Assembly (NCBI RefSeq): GCF_003206045.1 | Contig: NZ_PZJM01000002.1 | Location: 1,592-65,591 of the forward strand | Direction: 5' to 3' | Origin: Salinicola lusitanus | GTDB taxonomy: Bacteria; Pseudomonadota; Gammaproteobacteria; Pseudomonadales; Halomonadaceae | Length of the DNA: 64,000 nucleotides | In this document: positions 58,279 through 64,000 of the stretch, one piece after another | Position numbering within the stretch: the first letter of the stretch is position 1 | Layout of the letters: every line of letters starts with the position of its first letter | Program-made: the position numbers and the translations under genes | The notes under the pieces: model-generated | The model's database searches: none | What the model was told of the DNA's origin: nothing | What the model saw: the letters and a program-made list of their open reading frames with translations, nothing else

Positions 58279-59096
58279 CGGCGGCCTCCTCCTCCGAACA
58301 TGCGTGCGATCAGCCCGCGTTTCTGCACCGACTGGAAACGAAGCGGCACGTCTTCACCCATCAGCCGGGACACGGTGTCAGCGTATGCCTGACCGGCGTC
58401 GCTCTTGTCGTCGTGAATGACCGGCACCCCCTGGTTGGAGGCGCGCAGCACCGCTTCCGACTCCGGGATCAGGCCGACCAGATCGATCGCCAGGATCTCG
58501 CGGATGTCTTCCAGGTTGAGCATGTCGCCGTCATCGACCCGGTTGGGGTTGTAGCGCGTGACCAGCAGGTGCTCCTTGATCGGGTCCCGGTTCTGCTCGG
58601 CACGACGCGACTTGGAGGAGAGCAGCCCGAGGATCCGGTCGGAGTCGCGTACCGAGGAGACTTCCGGGTTGGTCACCACCACTGCTTCGTCGGCAAAGTA
58701 AAGCGCCAGCTGGGCGCCCCGCTCGATGCCAGCGGGCGAGTCGCAGATGATGTAGTCGAACTCCTCGGAGAGGTCCATCAACACCTTCTCGACGCCCTCG
58801 AGCGTCAGCGCATCCTTGTCTCGCGTCTGGGAGGCGGGAAGAATATGCAGGTTCTCCGAGCGCTTGTCGCGAATCATGGCCTGCTTGAGTCCGGCCTCGC
58901 CCTGGATGACGTTGACCAGGTCGTAAACGACACGACGCTCGCAGCCCATGATCAGGTCCAGATTTCTCAGACCGACGTCGAAGTCGATGACCACGGTCTT
59001 GTTGCCGCGCAGGGCCAGGCCCGTGGCAATGGCTGCCGCGCTGGTCGTTTTACCGACGCCACCTTTACCGGATGTTACAACGATGATCTTGGCCAA
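58275..59096 (-). CDS. minD: Septum site-determining ATPase MinD
   Basis: 273 aa. Deviant Walker A GKGGVGKTTS, then DFDVGLRNLDLIMGCERR and the switch region CDSPAGIERGA. The C-terminal amphipathic helix (RGLIARMFGGG) binds the membrane. It recruits MinC and MinE. Order minC-minD-minE on the minus strand. Confidence 0.98.
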   Translation of the reverse strand: MAKIIVVTSGKGGVGKTTSAAAIATGLALRGNKTVVIDFDVGLRNLDLIMGCERRVVYDLVNVIQGEAGLKQAMIRDKRSENLHILPASQTRDKDALTLEGVEKVLMDLSEEFDYIICDSPAGIERGAQLALYFADEAVVVTNPEVSSVRDSDRILGLLSSKSRRAEQNRDPIKEHLLVTRYNPNRVDDGDMLNLEDIREILAIDLVGLIPESEAVLRASNQGVPVIHDDKSDAGQAYADTVSRLMGEDVPLRFQSVQKRGLIARMFGGGGRR

Positions 59097-59142
59097 GATG
59101 AACTTCCTGTTGCCCGATAACTATTGATCGTTCCCGCGCCAA

Positions 59143-59883
59143 TCAGGTCAGCGCCGAGATCCTTAACTGGTCTTCCTTGAGTTGCACCTGCACCGAGCAC
59201 CCCAGCATCTTTGGATCGATATCCTCGAGGCGCTTGTAGGTACCCGCCACGGAGAGCAGTTCGGCATGCAGATCATGGCAGAAGATACCGGCTTCGCGAT
59301 CACCGTGGATACCGGCCAGGGCCCGCCCCCGCAGCGACCCGTAGACATGCACGCTGCCCGCGGCCAGCACCTCGGCGCCGGGATTGACGGCGCCGATCAC
59401 GACCAGATCGCCTTCCGAGGCGGAGATCTGCTGACCGGAACGCACCGTCCCGCGATGGATGCGCCCTCCCGCCTGCACGGTCGCCTCCGGCGGCGGCACT
59501 GGCAGTTCCGCCTCGACCGCGGCTTCCACGGGTCGGGTGTCGACGGCTCGCGGGCGGCTCTCCTGCGGCGGAAACCAGCCCAGCCCCAGCGCCCAGGCCG
59601 ACTGCTTGATCGGGTCGGAACCACCACGCACCGCTACCGGCAGCAGCTTGTGCGCGCGGCACACGGCGCAGATTCGCTCGAGAGCGAGATGGGGTTCGTC
59701 GAGCTGCTCGACGCCCAACACCACTGGAGTATGCTGGAAAAAGGCCGGTGCCTGACTGACCTTGCCGGCCAGTTGCGCGCGAATGCGCTCCGGATCGCCG
59801 CTGGCCAGTTCCATGACTGTCATCGGCAACATGCCGCCTTTAAACGTAAAGGCAGTGTCTGCCCGATCCCTGTTGAGACTCAT
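59143..59883 (-). CDS. minC: Septum site-determining protein MinC
   Basis: 246 aa FtsZ inhibitor. The N-terminal domain begins SLNRDRADTAFTFKGG; the C-terminal beta-helix has RIHRGTVRSGQQI, GDLVVIGAVNPGAEVLAAGSVHVYG and GDREAGIFCHDLHAELLSVAG, the region that binds MinD. The middle is a Pro/Glu-rich linker. First gene of the min operon, 46 bp before minD. Confidence 0.97.
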   Translation of the reverse strand: MSLNRDRADTAFTFKGGMLPMTVMELASGDPERIRAQLAGKVSQAPAFFQHTPVVLGVEQLDEPHLALERICAVCRAHKLLPVAVRGGSDPIKQSAWALGLGWFPPQESRPRAVDTRPVEAAVEAELPVPPPEATVQAGGRIHRGTVRSGQQISASEGDLVVIGAVNPGAEVLAAGSVHVYGSLRGRALAGIHGDREAGIFCHDLHAELLSVAGTYKRLEDIDPKMLGCSVQVQLKEDQLRISALT

Positions 59884-60128
59884 GACCGAACTCCGCAGCG
59901 GGGGAAATGGCGTTTACAGGCCCTAAGCTAAGCGAGGGCGAACGCCGCTGCAACCGATCATAAGGCTCCTCAGACCTTTTGTCAGGTGTCGCCACCCACC
60001 GACGCCACCGGCGAAACGGGCTTTTACCACCGGCCGTCAGATGGTTAGATAGACAGTTGCCGTCGATTCCGCGAAATTGCGTGATCGACCTCTGCCAGCC
60101 CGTCGTTTTTCAGGATGCCACACCGGCC

Positions 60129-62888
60129 ATGCCAGGACTTTTTCAACGCCTGTTCTCTCCCCGTTGGCGACACAAGGATCCCGCCGTCCGAGCCCAAGCC
60201 GCGTCGCAGCTGAGCCCGGATGAGCTCGACACACTCCGCCGGCTCGCTCTGGACGAATCGGCCCACGTCCGCCAGGCGGCGCTGGCTCGGGTGCAGGATC
60301 TCGACTCGCTGTTCCAGTGGCATGGCCAGTCGCCCAGCGAGGAGTCTTTCCAGCGTCTCGTCGATCTTCTTGGCGGCCGGGTCTCGCCCAGCCCGGACCT
60401 CAACACCCGCCTGGCGAAGGTCGAAGCGCTGCAGGATCTCGCGCTGGTCGATGCGCTGATCAGCCATGGCGACAACCTGACCCTGCGCTTGTCCGCCCTG
60501 GCCCGTATCGACGACGAGGACCGCCTGATTCACCACGCCTGTGAAAACGGCATCACGGCGGTGCGTCATGCCGCGGCGGAACGCGTCACCTCCCCCGAGG
60601 GACTGGCGCTACTGAGCAAGCAGGCTCGTCGAGACAAGCAGGTCGCCCGCCTGGCCCGCGAGCGGCTGGCGAGTCTGCGCGCCGATGCCGAGCAGCAGAG
60701 CCGGGAAGAGGCCGAGCGCGAAAAGTTGCTGGAGACGTTGGAAGCCCAAGCCCACCGTCCCTGGGAGCCGATGTTCGAGGCGCGCCTGAAACACTGGATC
60801 AAGGGCTGGGAGACGCTGACCGGCAACGCCGACGACACCCAGCGCGCGAGGTTCGATGCCGCCGTGACACGCTGCCGCCAGCGAGTCGCCGAACACGAGC
60901 ATCAGCACCGCGAGATCGAACGCGTCAAGCGCGAGAAGTCCGAGGCGCAGACGACCCGCGAAGGCATTCTCGACGCCCTAGACCAGGCGTTGAAGATTGC
61001 CCTGGAGGCAGAACGCCTGACTCCCGAGGTGCTGCAAGCCTTGCAGGGTAAATGGCATCTGCAGGAGGAGCGCTGGCAGAGCATCTCGGACCACTACGGC
61101 GTCAGCAAGGCGTTCCAGCAACGCTATCTGGCCCTCGATCATCGCGCGCAGTCGATCTGGCAGGCCTGGGAGCGACTTCAAGCCGAAGCGCCCGCCCTGC
61201 GCGCGGGCCTGAAGGGCGAACAACCGCTATCGCCGATCCTCGACCGGTTGGCGTGGCCTGACGAACTGCCGCCGACCGAACTGGTGCTCGACGCCCAGCG
61301 CCAGGTGGCAGCCGACCAGCGCGGCGCGGACGCGGAGAACGCCGCCAAGGATGAAAGCCGCTGGCCGGATGAGGAGGTCGAGGCCCAACTCGAGGCACTG
61401 ACGCAGGAGCTCGATCAGGGCCGTTATCGGCCGGCCTCGCAGTTGCATCGCCATATCCGCCAGTATCTGGAAACCAGCGGCCAGAGACTGACGCCAGCTC
61501 ATGACCAGCGATACAAGCAGCAGACCGCCCGTCTTGCCGAGTTGAGGGACTGGCGGGGATTCGCCGCTGCGCCGAAGCGCGAGGCCCTGCTGGCCGCCAT
61601 AGAAGCGCTGGCCGAGGCGCGGGAACGCTCCGATGGGGAGCGCCATCGCCACCATCAGCAACTGATTCGGGAATGGCGCCAACTCGGCGACGCCGCCGCG
61701 ACCCGCGAACTGGCCCAGCGCTTCCGCGCCGCCTCCGATGCCCTCCACGAGCAACTGGCGGACTGGGAAGCCGAGCTCGAATCGCGGGAACAGGATAACC
61801 TCGCCGCCCGCGAGGCCCTGTGCGAGCAGCTGGAGGCCTTGCTGGCCAATCCCTCCGCCGATGCCGACCCGGATGGACTGCGCAAGGTCCGCGATGCCGC
61901 CCAGGAGCAGTGGGACCATCACTGGCCGGTGCCGCGGCGCCAGGCCGCCTCGACCGGCCGCCGCTACGCGCGCCTGCGCCGCCAGTTGCAGTCGCTGATC
62001 GATGAACGCGCCGGCGACGTCGCCGGACACAAGCGCGACCTGGTCGAGCAGGCAAGGCGGCTGGCGGAAGATTCGGCCCCGGCCAGCCAGCGCGCCGAGC
62101 AGGCCAAGTCGCTGCAACAGCGCTGGCGGGAGCTTGGCCGCGCCCCCAAAGGCATCGAGCAGACGCTGTGGCGCCAGTTCCGGAGTCATTGCGACGACAT
62201 TTTCGCGGCCCGCGACGCCGCCCGCGGCGAGCAGCAGTCGCGTCAGCAGCAGCGCTTCGACGATATGCAGGCGCTGATCGATCGCGTGGACGCCTGGCAG
62301 CCGAATTCCGCCGGAGAGCGTGATGTACTGGATGCGGCCCTGGCGGAAGCGCAACGGCTGGCACCGCTGCCCCGAAGCCGGCGCAGCGAGGGCATGGAAA
62401 AGCGCTGGCAGGGCATCGTCCATGCCCGCGAGATCACGCTGGACCGTCTCGCACTGGTGGAAGAAGCGAAGCAGTGGCCGGACTACCGCCACTGGATGCG
62501 TCAATCGCTCCAGGGCGAACTCGACACCCGCCAGCTCGCCGGGGATCTGCGCCAGGCCATCGAGGGCCGGAACGAGCTGCAGTCACCGGCCCAGGCCGAG
62601 GAGACCCTGCAACGCTGCCTGGTCCAACTGGCGCTGCTGGCGGGGGACGCCATTCCCGAGGCCCTGGAGCCACTGCGCCTCGAGGTGCAGGTCGCGCGTC
62701 TCAACGATGCCCTCGGCCGCCCGCCGACGCCCCCCGAGGAACTCCGGCAGACCCTGCTGCGCCTGATGGCGACGGCGCCGCTGACGATGGAGATCTGGGA
62801 GCGCTACGAGCCCGCTTTCGATGGGGTGATGGCGCATCTGGGACAAAATGGTCGCCATCATGATGCAAAGGCCATTGACAGCGCCTAA
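60129..62888 (+). CDS. DUF349 domain-containing protein
   Basis: 919 aa, mostly helical and charged. The first 170 residues look like HEAT-type repeats (ALDESAHVRQAALARVQD, AVRHAAAERVTSPEG). Several DUF349 units follow, recognisable by W-x-x-L/I-x-x-(H/Y)-x(4-5)-F/L patterns such as LQERWQSI, LIREWRQLGDAA and LQQRWRELGRAPKG. Function unknown; no catalytic motif seen. The start at 60129 (MPGLFQRLF) gives the usual N-terminus; the frame is open further back without a ribosome site. The initiator tRNA promoter overlaps its last codons. Confidence 0.85.
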   Translation: MPGLFQRLFSPRWRHKDPAVRAQAASQLSPDELDTLRRLALDESAHVRQAALARVQDLDSLFQWHGQSPSEESFQRLVDLLGGRVSPSPDLNTRLAKVEALQDLALVDALISHGDNLTLRLSALARIDDEDRLIHHACENGITAVRHAAAERVTSPEGLALLSKQARRDKQVARLARERLASLRADAEQQSREEAEREKLLETLEAQAHRPWEPMFEARLKHWIKGWETLTGNADDTQRARFDAAVTRCRQRVAEHEHQHREIERVKREKSEAQTTREGILDALDQALKIALEAERLTPEVLQALQGKWHLQEERWQSISDHYGVSKAFQQRYLALDHRAQSIWQAWERLQAEAPALRAGLKGEQPLSPILDRLAWPDELPPTELVLDAQRQVAADQRGADAENAAKDESRWPDEEVEAQLEALTQELDQGRYRPASQLHRHIRQYLETSGQRLTPAHDQRYKQQTARLAELRDWRGFAAAPKREALLAAIEALAEARERSDGERHRHHQQLIREWRQLGDAAATRELAQRFRAASDALHEQLADWEAELESREQDNLAAREALCEQLEALLANPSADADPDGLRKVRDAAQEQWDHHWPVPRRQAASTGRRYARLRRQLQSLIDERAGDVAGHKRDLVEQARRLAEDSAPASQRAEQAKSLQQRWRELGRAPKGIEQTLWRQFRSHCDDIFAARDAARGEQQSRQQQRFDDMQALIDRVDAWQPNSAGERDVLDAALAEAQRLAPLPRSRRSEGMEKRWQGIVHAREITLDRLALVEEAKQWPDYRHWMRQSLQGELDTRQLAGDLRQAIEGRNELQSPAQAEETLQRCLVQLALLAGDAIPEALEPLRLEVQVARLNDALGRPPTPPEELRQTLLRLMATAPLTMEIWERYEPAFDGVMAHLGQNGRHHDAKAIDSA

Positions 62889-62902
62889 TCCATACGTATA
62901 AT
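62875..62902 (+). promoter_or_regulatory. Consensus sigma70 promoter of the initiator tRNA gene
   Basis: TTGACA (62875-62880), 16-bp spacer, TATAAT (62897-62902). Both hexamers are perfect. The -35 box and the stop codon (62886-62888) of the DUF349 gene overlap this promoter. Transcription should start near 62909, eight bases before the tRNA. Confidence 0.93.
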
Positions 62903-62916
62903 ACGCCACACATTGA

Positions 62917-62993
<77 letters not shown>

Positions 62994-63001
62994 AATTATT
63001 T

Positions 63002-63034
63002 AACCGGTGCCTTCCCCAGGCGCCGGTTTTTTTT
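63002..63034 (+). terminator. Rho-independent terminator after tRNA-fMet
   Basis: Stem AACCGGTGCC / GGCGCCGGTT (one G-T wobble) with loop TTCCCCA and a T8 run, nine bases after the tRNA 3' end. Confidence 0.93.
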
Positions 63035-63119
63035 GCCTCGACTTTCGCCCTACCCAGCGCCAGACAACGCCGTCCCCTCTTCGCTCAGGCCTGCTCACCG
63101 AACGAGCCCCCTCCCGTGA

Positions 63120-63926
63120 TCATGGGATGTCCTGATCGACGCTCTCCTCTCCCGAACTCCCCGTCGGCTGGGCCATGCCGACACGGCCGATACCGGGCAG
63201 CTTCAGCGCCGGCGACTGACCGTCGAATCCGACCGTCAGCCCCAGCACGTTGAGTTCGAAGCCCTCGTCCCGGGCCAGCATCAGCCCGAACAGCCCGCCC
63301 AGCGAGAACTGATAGCCAGTGTGGGTGGGTGTCTGCGCCACGATCCGGCCCGGCAGATAGTCCTTGCCGATGGCGTTGGGCGGAAAGTCCACGGAGAGTT
63401 CCGGGACCTGTCTCACGACCCAGGCGATGAACGTATTGCTGTTGGGGCCCGGCCAGATCCGATAGCGATCGGACTCCGGATAGGCGGGCACGACCTCCTC
63501 GATCCCATCGATCGCTCGCGCCGCCCTCTCGCCCCGTAGCTCGGCGAGCAGCGTCGGCGGGTTGCCGTACCAGCGGCGGTCCGGCGGCGCATAGCCGGAC
63601 TCCACCGTGGGCCGGCGCCAGCTCATCACCTGATAGACGCGATAGCGTTCGGCACCCTCGGCCTTGGTCGCGATCCAGGTGTGCACGCCGAAGGCGCCCC
63701 GCCATTCGAAAGCGCGCGCCGCGTAGACCTGGACCACCGCCTCGCTGACCTCGCCCGGATCGGGAGCCAATCCACTGGAGGAACGATCGGCATCGTGCCA
63801 GTTGGCATGCACCGGCACCTGCTGGGAGGCGAGCATGTAGGCCGGCCCCGACAGCAGGGCCAAGATCAGGACGATCAATACCGTCACGCTTGCCAGAACG
63901 CGCTTGAGTGGACGGGGAAGAGGCAT
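63120..63926 (-). CDS. DUF3750 family membrane-anchored protein
   Basis: 268 aa. One N-terminal membrane helix (about residues 12-34, ASVTVLIVLILALLSGPAY), the rest periplasmic. VYAARAFEWRGAFGVHTWIATK, the PPDRRWYGNPP segment and WPGPNSNTF are conserved in DUF3750; function unknown. The conserved His and Asn of GVHTWIA and GPNSNTF could form an active site, which is a guess. No ribosome site is visible before the ATG. Nothing recognisable lies between 63927 and the window end. Confidence 0.85.
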   Translation of the reverse strand: MPLPRPLKRVLASVTVLIVLILALLSGPAYMLASQQVPVHANWHDADRSSSGLAPDPGEVSEAVVQVYAARAFEWRGAFGVHTWIATKAEGAERYRVYQVMSWRRPTVESGYAPPDRRWYGNPPTLLAELRGERAARAIDGIEEVVPAYPESDRYRIWPGPNSNTFIAWVVRQVPELSVDFPPNAIGKDYLPGRIVAQTPTHTGYQFSLGGLFGLMLARDEGFELNVLGLTVGFDGQSPALKLPGIGRVGMAQPTGSSGEESVDQDIP

Positions 63927-64000
63927 CGAGGAGGCAGGTTCCGAAGCTTAAGTCGATCGCTGGGGTTGAATCGATACGGGACAACCCGCATAACAGTCCC

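Overview
The window is GC-rich, gene-dense chromosomal DNA from a gammaproteobacterium. The gene orders ypjD-corB / ffh-rpsP-rimM-trmD-rplS and xerD-dsbC-hom-thrC match those of enteric bacteria and pseudomonads. Base composition, protein wording and the transporter and copper genes suggest a halophile of the Halomonas/Salinicola group. That placement is an inference; no rRNA is present to confirm it.

Layout. (1) 1-1062: 3'-truncated prfB on the minus strand, with its programmed +1 frameshift intact. (2) 1272-22664: a plus-strand block for peptide acquisition. It holds four OppA-type binding proteins, a YkfC-like NlpC/P60 endopeptidase, OppB, OppC, a fused OppDF ATPase, a PepF-type M3 peptidase with a signal peptide, tonB-exbB-exbD, a TonB-dependent receptor and an M13 peptidase. 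(3) 22760-27825, minus strand: a large orphan protein resembling HrpF/NolX/HrpK type III translocators, then a FadL porin. (4) 28141-31651: a MerR-family regulator, a Cu+ P1B-ATPase, a 24-residue membrane peptide and a VOC protein. (5) 31691-32302: a YitT-family membrane protein, followed by a 386-bp hairpin-rich spacer. (6) 32689-43687, minus strand: RecJ-like nuclease, GST, thrC, hom, dsbC, xerD, rplS, trmD, rimM, rpsP, ffh. (7) 44005-46196: ypjD and corB, divergent from ffh. (8) 46383-52849: an MFS/acyltransferase fusion with its TetR regulator, an SRAP protein that has lost its catalytic residues, and a secreted M16 protease. (9) 52997-59883, minus strand: autotransporter, sbcB, minE, minD, minC. 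(10) 60129-63926: a DUF349 protein, initiator tRNA with a consensus promoter and terminator, and a DUF3750 protein.

How the genes work together. The most coherent unit is the peptide block. A receptor with its own TonB-ExbBD would bring large substrates across the outer membrane. Two exported metallopeptidases would trim them. Several binding proteins would feed one OppBC-DF importer, and a cytoplasmic gamma-D-glutamyl-diaminoacid endopeptidase would handle murein peptides. This integration is inferred from adjacency and family functions. The block lies in the interval between recJ and prfB, a gap also filled by accessory genes in Pseudomonas aeruginosa.

The best leads are the orphan translocator-like protein with three 106-residue repeats, the SRAP protein lacking all four catalytic residues, the MerR regulator with Cys77 beside a copper ATPase, the 24-residue peptide overlapping copA, and the structured spacer at 32430-32580. 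No CRISPR array, insertion sequence or prophage was seen.
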